DNA from: Glossina fuscipes
Lineage: Eukaryota; Arthropoda; Insecta; Diptera; Glossinidae
NCBI RefSeq assembly: GCF_014805625.2
Contig: NW_023998564.1
Coordinates: 1,576,446-1,640,445, forward strand
Reading direction: 5' to 3'
DNA: 64,000 nt
Numbering within the stretch: position 1 is the first letter of the stretch; each line of letters starts with the position of its first letter. The notes beneath the pieces are model-generated. The model made no database searches. It was not told where the DNA came from and saw only the letters and a program-made list of their open reading frames with translations. The position numbers were made by a program, and so were the translations under genes. Positions 12,590-25,234 of the stretch are shown here, in pieces.

Positions 12590-12762
12590 TAGCAGAAACG
12601 CTAACGTTTTTTGTAGACTTCAAGGAATCGCTAACTTGCACCAACGAATCGGACTTAGGAGGATTCAGACGTGGTGAACCACACGCTAAGCTACGAGTTG
12701 TAACTTTACTAGCTGGGGAAGAAGATGAGTGCGCAATATAACGACAGTCATCAATCCTAGTC

Positions 12763-13026
12763 TTAATTTTTTTTCAAATTTCTCCCACAAGGAGCCTCTT
12801 TAAAGAGTTTGTAGAAATTTACATCCCGCTTTCTACAGTTAGGACATGACCGTCTTAAGCCTTTTGTGGGATCAAGGACTGCATCACCAGCACGGCCGAT
12901 AATACCAGCGCACTTTACATGGCAAAAACGATCACACAGCCAACACGAGATGAATCGTTCAGATGCAGGGCTTGTTTTAACACGACATGGTGTAAATAAA
13001 CAATCCAAGTCCCGTGAAAACAACAA
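12763..13026 (-). pseudogene. Copy C ORF1 N-terminal PHD-like zinc finger
   Basis: The 87-residue piece keeps a complete C4HC3 pattern: CLFTPC, CWLC, H followed by VKC, and CPNC, in the same spacing as copy B. ORF1 proteins of this LINE group bind the element RNA and form the ribonucleoprotein; the finger's own ligand is not established here. The remaining ORF1 is broken downstream. Copy B gives the intact arrangement. Confidence 0.85.
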
Positions 13027-13287
13027 AAGGAACGTATGAAGAAAAAAAAAGCAAAAAACTAAAAGATTAACAGAAGAAAAGAGAGACTTTTACCAAGAGT
13101 TCTAATTGTTGATTGCAAAAAACCGAAATGACTTCTCATATAAAACATTAATAGAATTCATATAAGTTTAATTCTTTTTTCTTTTAAAGATTTTTATAAT
13201 TTAATAATAAAGTCAAAAGCCTGAGCAATTGAAATTCGTGCATAGAATTAAAACGCGACTGCAACACGCACGCAGAGTTGCCAAACT

Positions 13288-13483
13288 GCGGTGATGTTTT
13301 GAGATTTAGGCAGCGAAATTAATGCTTTCTATTTCCAACAGTTTTTATTAATTTTCCTTATTATGGTTGAAATAATGTTTGTTTTCTAATTTGATTTTTC
13401 AATTATTGTATTTATTTTTCTTTTTCTTTCTTGCTAAGAGTTGCTGAAGGCATTTGTATATAACAGGTGCTTGCATATATTTT
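13288..13483. other. Short spacer between LINE copy C and mariner fragment
   Basis: T-rich sequence with no feature I can name. Confidence 0.5.
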
Positions 13484-13850
13484 GATCAGCGACATCTACT
13501 TATGAAAATGATAAAGTAATACGAAGGACCAATCGACACAACGGTTAAATTCGATTGTTTTGACATTTCTCTACATAAAATAATAGCTTTCCATTTAATA
13601 TATTATTCAGCGTATACATGGGCTAATCATAGAAACCCCTTAACTGCGTTTTCGACCCTCATTACTTTTGCTGCTGGATTTGAGGAAATCTGCGGCCGAC
13701 ACCAATCCAACACTTTTAGAACAATATGATGAAGTTGCTCCGTCATGTCCTATTTGCCGGTTTCAGTTTCAACGGTCTCAAAGCGATGATTTTCATGTTA
13801 GTGACAAAGAACGGCAAGGAGCACCTTAAACAACAAAGACAATACAATTG
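13484..13850 (+). pseudogene. Mariner 5'-end fragment with N-terminal transposase remains
   Basis: Starts with GATCAGCGACATCT, the same 5' end as the copies at 45793 (-) and 56206 (+), and shares the non-coding block TTTCTCTACATAAAATAA...TTTTCCATTTA with both. Further on it encodes the mariner-type region APSCPICRFQFQRSQSDDF followed by HVSDKERQGAP, the end of the helix-turn-helix DNA-binding part. It breaks off before the catalytic domain. Mariner transposases cut and paste DNA at TA sites; this piece cannot. Confidence 0.8.
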
Positions 13851-15572
13851 CAAAACTTGTACGAAAATAATGTAACAATTTTTCTCAATAAATGACTTTT
13901 TCAACTGAAAAAATGCTCAAAGTACATGGTAGCACTTAGTCTTAAATTATATCCCAGAAAGCATTTATATATACAAGTTGCAGAAATTAAAGATTGTAGA
14001 TCGAAAAGACCAATCCTCCATAAAGATTGTTGTATTTGTTGATATGAAATTCTTCTATTATAGAGGTTTTTGTTTTCTTTTGAAAAATATAAAATGAATA
14101 AAGAAGTAAGTGAAAGAGATAAAATACCGACTTTTTTTTTTGTTCTGTCTAGTTGGATGAATTAGACCGGTTGCCGATAAGACTAACATGCCCAATACTG
14201 GTTGCTTTGGTTGCTTGCATTTTTGTTGCAGCATGAAAACTGAAAAAATTATTCCAGCCACAAAATTATTTAATTCATATCAATATTACACTAAAGCTCC
14301 AATTTTGGTATCATTGCCTTACTTTTGATTTTAAGATAGATTTCTTTCGTTACAACCATTGCCAGGCTTGTTCTTGCATAATGTTGTTTATTCTGGTCAA
14401 AATTTTGAACGTTAAGGACATACAAGCTTTTATCGCGAGACCTTGTGCAAAATAACATATTATTTGATTGCTACAACGCAATAAACCTTTATAAAAGCAA
14501 ACTTTATAAAAAAAATTGCACATATGTTTAACCTATAAGTCTTTTTTACATCATCATTTCTTATGCTGATGTTGTTTACAACATATTAATTACAACTGAT
14601 TGACATGGAACACAGCAACTGTACACAAATTATTTTATTTATTACTTATTTGAAAGGTTTGGCGAAATTTACTATAATTTTTTATGTTTTAATTGATTGC
14701 TCGAGATGAAGTAATATTGAATAATGTTAATGATAATGTTCGATTCACATGTTGAACGATTTCTCTTCGATCTCAGTTCCGTTGATACTGGACCAATTAT
14801 AAATATTGTGACGATACATCCTCTGGTGTAGGAGAGCTGTAGTCATACATTGTCATTGTAGAGTAGGCCTGCTATAAAGAAAGTGGATAATAGAAGTAGA
14901 ATATTTGTCTAAATTTTATAACTTATATTGAATAGTAAGGTAATGAAGTTGAACATATAAATGATCTTGGAACGCTGGTCTCTATAAAATTACACACTTT
15001 CCTCTTCTTTATGTGCAAAAATTATGATTTCTACCATTCTACTTTTGATTTATGATGTCTTTTCTTAACAGCATAGACAACAACCGAATCATGCTAAGCT
15101 TTTAAGGTAAATAAACAAATTGTTTGCAGATTAAACTTGAATGAATACTGTAATTTCGTCCCATTTAACAGACATGCTCACGCCATTTCTGTTACTTCGT
15201 CCCATTGTAAGCCATCTTTTGAAAAGAGCACTAACACTAACAGTCTTGATGACAACGTAAAAAAAGACATGTTAAAAATAAATACAAAAATAAATGTTTC
15301 CTTTACAATAACAGAGGAGCGAAGTTTCTGCGATTAACATCTCATTTGTTTTTTATATCTAAAGGTAATTTCTTTTATTCTAAACATGCAATTCATCTGC
15401 AAAGGCGGTACATTTTACTGCTGTGACAGACTGCGTGCTAATGTAATTTGTAATCTTTCAATTTTTTTCATTTAATTATCGATTCTATTCAAAGTTAAAC
15501 TCGCAATTATTAACAAATTTGTTAATTTTCTTTCTACTCTCTGATAATTCTTCTACACAAACAGACGTTACT
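13851..15572. other. Anonymous AT-rich DNA, no gene seen
   Basis: No coding region, RNA gene or repeat is recognisable by eye. Confidence 0.5.
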
Positions 15573-15674
15573 GCGCGGAACGCTTTCTCTCAATGATTTC
15601 TTATAAATTTGCGCGGAACGCTTTCTCTCAATGGTTTCTTAATAATTTGCGCGGAACGCTTTCTCTCAATAATT
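15573..15674. repeat. 38-bp minisatellite, about 2.7 units
   Basis: GCGCGGAACGCTTTCTCTCA recurs at 15573, 15611 and 15649, a constant 38-bp period, separated by AT-rich spacers such as ATGATTTCTTATAAATTT. The GC-rich core differs sharply from the background. The core GCTTTCTCTCA resembles the GCTTACTCTCA core (complement) of the minisatellite that flanks LINE copy B. Confidence 0.9.
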
Positions 15675-18600
15675 TAACGTAAACATTTGGATGTAAGATT
15701 ACTAATGTAAGATTTGGATAATTGCTTGTAAACCCGCTTTCATATATACATATACCTGTAACAAAATTATTCAAAGTTTATAAAATACTTGTTAATTAAA
15801 AAAACCTACATTTTTTCCATTCCCTTTGTTTAAGAATTAAATAAAAAAAGTTTAAGCTTCTTTTGAAATTTTGAAATAAATTTAAAATGTGTTATTTTTT
15901 ACTCTTAATTGTTACGAATTTTTAAGACATTTTTAGACGAGTTTTAGAAGTTTTTGTCGATTAATTTTTTATGTGATTCATATGTGAATGCCTTAAGTAA
16001 AAAATTATTCGCGCAACGTTTAATGTTAAATTTAACATGAAAAGCTTTCATCGAATTTTCTCAGGCAGATTTCTTCACTTGAAATATTTGATATATATTT
16101 GATACCACTGGGGAATTGTTGGCATTGTTATTGTAAAACTGTCTGAAAAAAAGAGAGAAAGAAACGGAGAAAAACTCACAACTTTTTAACAAGCGAATAC
16201 ATTAATAGTATTTTTCAGATTTTTTCTCTAACGCAATATTCATAATGGCAAAAAGCAGCAAAGAAATTTACTCTCAAAAAGCCATTTTTACTCTCAAAAA
16301 GCTCTTTGTAAAAGTAAACAGCAAAGCAAATTTTCCTTCGAAAAGACAAAGTTTTAAATAAATTCATATACACAAAATATGTATATACATATTTTTAAAT
16401 ATTTCGATTATTTTAAGGGCTTTTTCTTAAAAATTAAAATAATATATTAAATAAACATATAAATAATGAATGTTGTATTTTCTTAAAATATATTAGCATA
16501 TTTTCAATTTTGAATGTTTAAAGTTGACGAGAATACTTCAATTTGAATTTGCCTACTTTTTCGAACGTTCCACAGACTTTAAACAGATATGGCGGAGATA
16601 AAATAAAGGACTATTTTTTGCCGCATATTATCGCCCATAACGTTCTATAAATTGAGGATTTAAATTTAAATGCCAAATTATGAACATTATGAAAAAGGAT
16701 CTGAAAATATAGACTCCTGCACTAACCCACTAAGGCTAAAAATTTATTTTAAAAAACCGTGGATCCTTAATGAGTATATACTTAAACAATATCTTCCCGA
16801 CATATTTTTCTTCTTTTAAATCCAAAAGCCTAATAGATAGATCTGAAAGCTCTTTTAAAACTGTAACACTATCTAATAACTGCTATGCTTATTCTTTAAA
16901 GGCAAAATTATTGAAAAATGTGAACAAATGTATGGACGCTTATTCTCAGATGGTTGGCATTTTTACAAATTGTTGAGACGATTCTCACGTGAAGCGGAGG
17001 GTGTTAAAAGTTCGACTCATGCTAAAGTTTTAATTTAAGCATTTAGAGAAATCATTTTCTGAGAGTAACGTTTACTTTGCTGTGCACATGAATGAAATTC
17101 ATGTTCGAGGTTCGAGTTCATGAGCTGCATACATTCACAACATAAATGTTCGAGTTCGTTCTGCTACAAAAATTCTCTATTATTAATGAATTTTTATTTT
17201 TTTTTTAACTTGTGAATGGTAAAGTCTGGCGAGATCGGAGAGCATATGCAAAATAAGCAAAAGAATATTCGTAATATTCGACAAATTGAACTAAAATACA
17301 TGAATTAAAAAAATTACATTAATTGAAAAAGTAAGTTAGTTAGAAATTTTGAATGATAAAGGTGTATAAATCTGTTATCGCGAAATAATATACGTAAATA
17401 TACATATTGTGCAGAAAATTATTAGCATAAAATAAATACTTTTACGTACGATTAATTAATTAAAATATATTCAATTAAAAACAAGTAGTTGCTTATGACG
17501 TTTATAGCGTGTTGCTGGATGTAAAGTTGACAAAAAAATGATGCGAAATTAAAATAAATTTTATTATATTAACTAAACTTGTAAATAAAGTCGAATAAGT
17601 TAGTTGAATGAATGTACTGCGAATAAAATGGTTTTATATATATATTTTAAATTTTAAATAAAATATTTTAAAGTAAAATAAATAATTTTCGCAAGATAAA
17701 CTTGGTTAACTTGGTTACCGTTAAAAAATTGTTACGTGTTACGTGTGCTAAAATCTCATTTTCAGAGTTGAATGTTCATGCGAAAGCCCACATACACGCA
17801 CACACACAACGTACACATTCTTAAACTTAGGCAAAAACAAATAATGTGAATCATAAGTGTGTAAGTATTATTGGCACGAAAAAAGGAGAAATAGCAGCAA
17901 CAAAAAGAAGAAGCCCATATAAAAAAATAAGAAAGAGCAACGAAACTATAGAAATGACAAAAAAAGAAGTTAAAATAACAATAACAGCAGACACCAAAAA
18001 AGCTTAATGAAACAGAGACAACAACAACAAAGTAAAAATAAAAAGAATAACAATAACAAGTTGAAAAGAACAAAATATAAACAAGCAAAACACAACAAAA
18101 ACAACAATAATATGATAAGAGTAAATCAAAGATTGTGATAACATACAACAATCATGTAAAAGTAAAAACAGCAAGACAGTCAACAAAATACAACGCGAAA
18201 TGACAAATATTTTACTCCGTGGCTTTCTGTAATAATAATAATAATAAACGATATTGGAAAGAGAGTACAGAGTAATGCAGGTTAATTTTTTTAAAAATAA
18301 AAAACAACGGAGCAACTGAAACCCAGTTGCTCAACTCTTAGCTGCCAAAATTATTAAGAAACCCAAATTTAGAAAGTCAACACCACCTTAGAACCGCTTT
18401 TTTAAAGAGAAATTTTACTATTTATTGAATATTAACTACAACGTTTTTAAAGCCAGTTTTAAAATAATATACCCATTAACCTAGTTAAATGAATTAAGAA
18501 TTGGTATATAAACTCTCAGCAAAGGCTTGAAAAAGAAATAGCAGTCAACACAATAGCGGCCGCTACAATTAATACATCCTAGCAAGTAACAGCGCAGTAA

Positions 18601-20836
18601 CAGCAATTTTAAAATAAAATGTAAGCTTAAGATAACAACAGCGATTAATTAATATTTAAAAATAACGTTTAAAGAAAATCGTTCCCTTTCTGCTTATTTA
18701 TTATTTACTTGTTTTACATTTGGCGCTAACTGGCAATCAAACGTATAAAAAATTTTAATAACTTAAAAAAGAGTTGCGAGAGAAACGGAAAGAAATGAAT
18801 AAAGGAAAACTATTTTTTATAATTTCTCTGCCTCAGAACATGGCAAAATAATGAACTTATCAGAGAAGCAAAGTGGAATTTTTTTCAACATCCTCGCATG
18901 GAGTTAAATGCTAAACAATAAAATATAGTTTCAAATTGTTAAAACCGATTAAAAGAGGTTAAAATATTTTCAAATGATTTAGGAAGGAAAACTAACGTGT
19001 TCGTACTGTCGTGAGATTATGAAAAGAATCATAAGGGAAGCGAAAACCGGACATATTTTTTCAGGCTAAAAAGCCTACATTTAAGTGCAAACAGTCAGAA
19101 ACTCCGGAGCTCAGCAAGGACGGAACATTATCTAACAACCGAAGATATATTTATTCTTTCTTAAAACTTTCCCTGAGAATTTGCTTATGAGTAGGTGGCA
19201 TTCCCATGTCACATATAACGTTTTCGGTATACGTTAATATATTTTATAATTACGAATAAAACGTTTTTTCTGTTTTGTTTGGGAGAAAAACTATTCATAT
19301 GCTTAGTAGCAGCATGTACTGTTAGCGGTACATTAGTATTTAGATGATAACAGCTTAATTTAAGTAATCGAGTTTGGTCTAAAAATACATTTTTTCGTGC
19401 ACCGAAGACGGTGCAACTGGCAGGAAATGTATTAAGATAGCATTTTTTCATTTCATTTTTAAGAATTTTGGAGGTAAAACACCTAGAAGTACTTGAGACG
19501 GAATCCGTCTTCTATTATAACGACCTCTTTATTATACTGATCCTGTCTCTCTGTCCGCTTTAGATTCTTGTCTCCAATTTTTGATGTAATTGGATAATAT
19601 TTGATTTAAATGTTGGCCTAAAATCAAACACTGTTGAAAATGATAATCATCGGACGACTTTTCCGACTAATTTCTACACAAGATCTTATAAAAATCCGGT
19701 TTACGAATAATTCTAGGATAATGTTGGGTATTTAATAGTGTAGACAGAGTGTTTTCCTTTATATACTTTCTAATAAGTTATTTATAATACCTAATATAAT
19801 CAATAATACTTAATTTAATAATGTACCCTCTCACGACGAAAAAAGGAAATATGTTATGTAGTGGGTATTAAAATAGTGGGTATCGAGTTAGGGCGAATAT
19901 AATTTATTTCTTCCTTTTCTTTTCACGCTTTTTTAGTTTAATATCAAATTTAAAATCCCTTGCATGGCAGACAACCAATTATACCAAAAATTATGCGTAA
20001 ATACTTTGAATGTGAAAGAATACATTTGTAATGTTGAGTAGTTACACTGGTGGTACGGTAACAATTTAAATATTCGTAAGCATTTCTTTTGTAGTTTTAA
20101 TTTATACTCAACTTATTATTACAAATGCAGTAATATCGACTTTCTTCGCCTCATAACAAACGTCATACTGTTCAAGGGGGGTTATACAGTAAAAATCGAT
20201 TGCATAATTTATGAGGTGAACTTCTTCTAGAATGTACCAATCGATACATTTAAATATTCTATTTTTGTCTGTGCTTTTTCGTTTTTTATTCAATAAGTTT
20301 GCCAGCCTCGTTAACCTGGCGACGTTTTAGTTTTTTCGTGCTTTTCTTCCAACTTTTATTGCTTTGGATATAAATTTAAGTGTTCTCTTGATTTTTTTTT
20401 TTTTTGATTATTTTGTTTGTTCTTTTGCGTTATCTACGAAAGAATATTCAATCATTTGGATAAATAATATTAATGAGTTTTTTGCTTGGAACACAAGTGT
20501 GTGTAACATACTTCTTTCTAAATTAAACACCAATGTCCATCGTAATAATTCTCCTATTTCTCCACTTTGTGTCCATTCGGCCTACACTGCAAATGGCTAT
20601 ACGATATCTAACATTCTATATTAGAATTTCACTTGTACATGTTTATTTGTTTGTTTCACCTGCACCATAATTTCTTTCGTCCGGCGTACATATGCATGGG
20701 TAAGTTAGTTTTCGGCAAACGTACATCTTATTACCTATAGAAATGGTATGTTGTTCACGGCGCATAAGAGCTTTGAGATGCCGTCGCTCAGAGAGTCATA
20801 AGAATATTCTGGATACACCCAAACAAATGACCAATA
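15675..20836. other. Long anonymous AT-rich tract, no gene seen
   Basis: About 5 kb without a recognisable gene. It holds direct copies of TTTACTCTCAAAAAGC at 16267-16300 and an inverted relative (CTGAGAGTAACGTTTACTTTGCTG) at about 17058, a repeated TTCGAGTTC motif at 17103-17158, a TATA run near 17635, an A-rich strand with many CAA/AAC units at 17880-18250 that generates Cys/Tyr/Phe-rich open frames on the minus strand, and an (AAT)n run at 18230-18247. Open frames are composition artefacts. Confidence 0.55.
18230..18247. repeat. (AAT)n microsatellite
   Basis: About six AAT units inside an A-rich tract. Confidence 0.85.
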
Positions 20837-21272
20837 AACAAGTAAAAACATCCTAGTCGGGCAGGACATACCATTAAATACCCTACATCGATTCATCTAG
20901 TACAGTTTCTCATTCGTTTTTGTAATAATACACCAAAACTTACAAATTATTTTCATGCAAACGCATAACTTTCATGAACACCCGCGTATTGAAGAATTGC
21001 CAAAACACCACATGACGTGGTCCATATTTAGTAAACTTAATTCATTTAGCAAAAATTTCATCAAAATATCCCAAAAATTGTGGTCTATAGCCCGAACAGG
21101 AAAATACATAGACAGATGTCATATGGACAGATGAATAGATGAACAGACAAGCTTAGATCGATTCAGAATTATTTTCTTTATAATAGCTGGAGATGCAATC
21201 TCAAGCCCTTCTAGGTGTTACGTCCGCACAAACTTAATATCCTGTTTCGTAAGTGGAGTAAGGTATAAAGGC
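20837..21272 (+). repeat. Family II dispersed repeat, internally shortened copy
   Basis: Begins AACAAGTAAAAACATCCTAG, then a degraded palindrome and CATTAAATACCCTAC. The family blocks follow: ACACCAAAACTTACAAATT, CATGCAAACGCATAACTTTC, then AAGCTTAGATCGATTCAGAA, and the end block AGCCCTTCTAGGTGTTACG...CGCACAAACTTAATATCC...GGTATAAAGG. At about 435 bp it lacks much of the middle seen in the copies at 2630 and 54170. Confidence 0.75.
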
Positions 21273-22729
21273 CGATCAATGTAAGATTCTGAATTAAGTA
21301 AATTAAGTTCGCTTGTTTGTCCGACGTTTTTTTAACGATTTATTCTTGGATAGCTTGAAAGTTAAATAGAATAAAAACGTTAGAAATTAGAAGATAGAAT
21401 AACAATATTCGAGGCGGCTATTAAGCTAATTCATAGGACTAAAGCAGTATTTTTGAAAAGTACTAAGAAAACGCCAACGCTGCAGCGTTTCTGCCGAGGG
21501 AATGTAAATTGAAAACCTCCAATACTGCGGCAAGACAGACGCTTTAACAATTTAATGCACAGAAGAAACATCCTTCATACAGACACCGACCTCCAAATTT
21601 GGCCGAATGTAGAATAAGTTATATATAAATTCACAATATCAGTCAATTTCTCAAGTGAATTTTTATGCGGACTGCTAGGAATTTAATATCAACAGTGGAT
21701 GAGATTTCAAGTGCATATAACAGAAAGACAGATGCAATGACAATTAAAGCGGCATATGAGGGCGATAGAAGGATACGCAGGATAGCCAGTACAAATTTAA
21801 ATCAAAGCAGACAAAATATCAATTACTGTCAATCAATGTTCACATGAAATGAAACATGGAAATATTTTAAAAATACTGATTTTTATATTATTGCCAAGTA
21901 AGTGAATTAGAAGGTTCAATCTTGCAAGCAAAAAAGCAATCTTTTGTTAATAATTATTGTTTAATTGAACTTATCGACAACTCCAACCATCTTATCGACA
22001 ACTCCAACCATCCCCAGCCCTCTTTTTTCACAAGGCCATAAACAATGAAAATACATTGCCATTTTGAAAAATAATATTCCAGGGAAATGCGCTCGAATTT
22101 TCAAATTTCCCTTACAATCGTCTCCTTTATATAGTGTTTGCCTATCTAAGCCAAAAAAAAAATTCAATTTCTCACAACTTTATCGCAAAAGGACCGGTAA
22201 AATGACGTTGGATGTACCAACTGACCCATCTGCAATTAGCAAGAAAAGCTTTGGTGTCTGCCTTTGGTGAATGTAATCCCTTTCACAGAAATTAGGATAA
22301 GATAGCTTCAAATTTAGGAGAACCATTGTAAATTTTCGATTGCAAATTAACCTTGAAAAGACATCAAATCGACAAAAGCACAAGCCTGAAGAACAAAGTA
22401 AGCTGGCGATATATTTGTTTGCTTTTACAAAACAAATAAAAACGTTGTAGTAGGTCATTACCTAACCTAACCAAATGCCTTATATGACCTCATCATTAAT
22501 CGTTAAGCATGTAACGACATTGCAGAATAGGGCTTTATATGAGTAGCGATCGAAAAAGTGGTCCAATCCGAACCATTTTGAATAGTGTTCGTCCTTTGTG
22601 TTAAACGTAAGAAAACCAAAGGGTTTAACTTAGGAAGCTTATATCGATTCAGTAATTGATTGTTGGCATAATAGGTTGGTCTATCTCAAGTAGTATTGCT
22701 TAAAAAAAGAATACACTGTGTTTTTCATT
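21273..22729. other. Anonymous DNA, no gene seen
   Basis: Contains a short direct duplication of a CTTATCGACAACTCCAACCAT unit at about 21969-22012 and ordinary AT-rich sequence. Open frames on both strands match nothing known to me. Confidence 0.5.
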
Positions 22730-22777
22730 CTCTCTCTCTCTCTTTCTTTCTTTCTCTCTCTCTCTCTCTCTCTCTCA
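22730..22777. repeat. (CT)n/(CTTT)n microsatellite
   Basis: A compound CT and CTTT pyrimidine run of about 48 bp. Confidence 0.95.
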
Positions 22778-22994
22778 TTCAATTGATAATATAGCAAATA
22801 TAGTTTCACACTAAGCACGAATTGAAGTTATTTTATTAAGGCAAATAATATGATATAAAATTCTTGACATTTTTTTAAACGAGACAATCTTATATTAGGT
22901 TTGGGTTACGCATCATTACGAGTGCTTTGTAAATTAGAAGCATTACGCATCTTGTAAGTGTTTTATATTAGTTAAGTTGTTTAGAAAGGTGTAA

Positions 22995-23300
22995 AGTTAT
23001 ATTTAAATATAACTATCAAAGACAAAAATTTTGAAAGAACTTAGTTAAACGAAGTCTCGAAGATATTTAAGTCAAAATATAGTTAAATTAGAATTTCCCA
23101 TAATCTTTTTACAAAATATTATAAAGAAAACATGTCTTAATGTAAATTAATTAATATTTGAAAAGCAAACATGTTCACAGTATGTCATGAATGAGGTTGA
23201 CAAAGCGAAAGTTTGCTTAGCTAGTGTGGGCAAACCATGCCTTGTGAGAAAATGAAACTTGTAGGCCGCGAATCCTCTATTAATAGCCTTTCCAAAGATG
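22995..23300 (+). repeat. Repeat III, copy 1
   Basis: Matches 31820-32140 along its length: TTTAAATATAACTA-CAAAGACA, CGAAGTCTCG, then ACAAAATATTATAAA, ACATGTCTT-ATGTAAATTAA and GAGGTTGA-AAAG. The last ~50 bp (23246-23295) matches the end of copy 2 in the opposite orientation. No protein is seen. Probably a non-autonomous element with a hairpin end. Confidence 0.75.
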
Positions 23301-24334
23301 TGCAGGTTATACAAAGTGTTGCTGAGATTTATATTTTATTTTTATTTTAACAGCTAGACTTGAGTGACATGGAATTTTATATACGATTCTGCAATGTAGT
23401 TAAATTTCAATTAACTTTTTAGAATTGTTTCAAAGCCTTTTACAAACAGTAAAATATTTTAATAGTTATTATTATTATTTACTCTCAATAGGTGCTCCAA
23501 GGGATTACGCAAAATGGTTGTTGCTTAATGTACGCAATCAGGATTGATACCATGTCATACAATTCCGTTCGTTTTAAATGGAATTTTTGATAATTATGAT
23601 ATCAACCATGGGCAATAGGCTTAGTAACATTTTATTATTTTGTTAATACGTCTTGTGTCATACTTCATTGCGTATTAAATGGCCGTCATAATGGAAGAGT
23701 TGGTGACTTAACTACTTATTGTTCAATTTCTATTTCTTACTGTGTAAGTTATTGCTTATTTCATCAACTTTAACATTGAGCTCTTGAGATTTATTTCTTG
23801 TTAAAATTATTTTGCATAGATTATTAAATGGCAGGCCATCACGTATATTCAATTAAATATTCGGGTAAATTAAGTATCATTGTGTCTTATAGGGATTTCA
23901 ACATTTTCTCTGTAGATATAATTCTTTGCACAATCTGTACAACGTATCTATTTGTATCTGGTTACAATATTATTATGTATTTTTGCCTTCAACACGAGTG
24001 AGTCATTTTGATCCTTCTCTATTTTCGATTTTCACAGCAAAAGTTCTACGGGATGTAATATTTCAAACTTTTTTGGCGACTTGTACTTACGTGAAAACAC
24101 CTATAATCAATTCAAACGTCTATAATCCAATTTTTTTTTACTTGCTCTTGCTTTCGAAATACCAAGAAAGATCATCTTGGCATCCTTTTCTGTGAAATGG
24201 GCGCAGTCACGAGGATGCGTTTAGAAAGTTGAAAGGTTCACCAGAAACATTCCTTAAAAGACAAAAATTAAAAAATGGGCATGATCTTCCCAAATGCTTA
24301 GTAATTGTGCTCAAAATAAAATTGTTATACTGAT
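23301..24334. other. Anonymous DNA, no gene seen
   Basis: AT-rich sequence without recognisable features. The open frame at 23926-24195 (+) resembles no family I know. Confidence 0.5.
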
Positions 24335-24860
24335 TGATCTACCCTCGCTAGAAAAGCGCAGGTTTATCTTAAGCACAACCTTTATTTGTAATATGTTGAA
24401 CAGTAAAGCTGATGTAACGAGATTATTATATAAAATTAACATTAACATAACGTCGACTCACCTATGAGCTAATTAACGCCTTTCGTGTTCTTTGCAGTAA
24501 ATTCAATAAGGTTTATCATTTCAATTCTATAGCGGGAATCGAACAGTATAATAGAAGAGAGTGTACCTCAAAATCTTTAACTTTCAAACAAATGGTTGGA
24601 GAACGTTGTGACGCCACAGTGTTACGACTCCGTCCTTTTGTCATAAAGTTTTATGATTACTAGATACGCGTGTATACCTGCGTTGACGTATACGGGCTTT
24701 TTTCCATTTTTTTCTGTTCTTCTTCTTTTTGGTTTTTATACGCTTATTTATTTATTTATGTGTAATTTATGGTTTTTTTCTATTAGTTTAAAGTGTAAGA
24801 TATACATTGTAAGTTGTAGATTTACTTAGTCTTATATAAATAAACAAATAAAAAAGCCTG
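24335..24860 (+). pseudogene. LINE fragment E: ORF2 C-terminus and 3' end of a second, related family
   Basis: Translation gives LPSLEKRRFILSTTFICN and, after breaks, NAFRVLCSKFNKVYHF, which parallels the copy A/B C-terminal segments LPSLEKRRFVLGVSF and NPLRVVCKNLNDVYHLF. The DNA is otherwise clearly different. A T-rich 3' UTR with TTATTTATTTATTTATG and an A/T tail (ATAAATAAACAAATAAAAAA) follow. It is therefore the 3' end of a sister LINE family, 5'-truncated and decayed. Confidence 0.75.
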
Positions 24861-25234
24861 GCTAATAAAGTCTCGTTTCAGAACGCAATAACGAAATCCA
24901 TCTGGACATATAGCAACGAATTATGGAATAGAATGGAAAAGAATGTAATATCAAATACTTCGTCTGTTAACAGAAGTTTCTCCACAATGTAGATGAAAAA
25001 CATCAACCTCCATAATTGTCGGCTAATTTCAAAGCGCCAAGAAAATCTTTGAGTGAGAAATTCACTAGACATGATCTGCAAATCTTATTTGCATCCTAAA
25101 ACTCTCAAAAAATATATCCCTCTTAGAAAAAAGATTGAATTGGACATGATGTAGAATTCATGCTCTTCTAGCCGTCTTCAATCGGTTCACTTGGACTTCG
25201 AAGTTTCTGCGAACGTGCGTAGCGCCGGGAAGGA
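24861..25234. other. Short anonymous stretch, no gene seen
   Basis: Nothing recognisable between the LINE fragment and the next family II copy. Confidence 0.5.

Larger units (their letters stand above)
8930..13287 (-). mobile_element. Non-LTR retrotransposon copy C (near full length, decayed LINE)
   Basis: On the minus strand this copy runs from a 5' end near CAGTTTGGCAACTCTG (13287) through ORF1, ORF2, a 3' UTR matching those of copies A and B, and a tail of ATTT units (complement of AAAT) at about 8928-8950. Its span of about 4.36 kb nearly equals copy B, so both are probably near full length. Numerous stops, frameshifts and substitutions break both ORFs, so it is the oldest large copy here. 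Confidence 0.88.

Noticed and set aside
17762..18315. Long Cys/Tyr/Phe-rich open frames on the minus strand (129 and 103 residues)
   Set aside because: They are generated by an A-rich, CAA/AAC/AAT-repeat plus strand; overlapping frames look equally protein-like and no domain is present.
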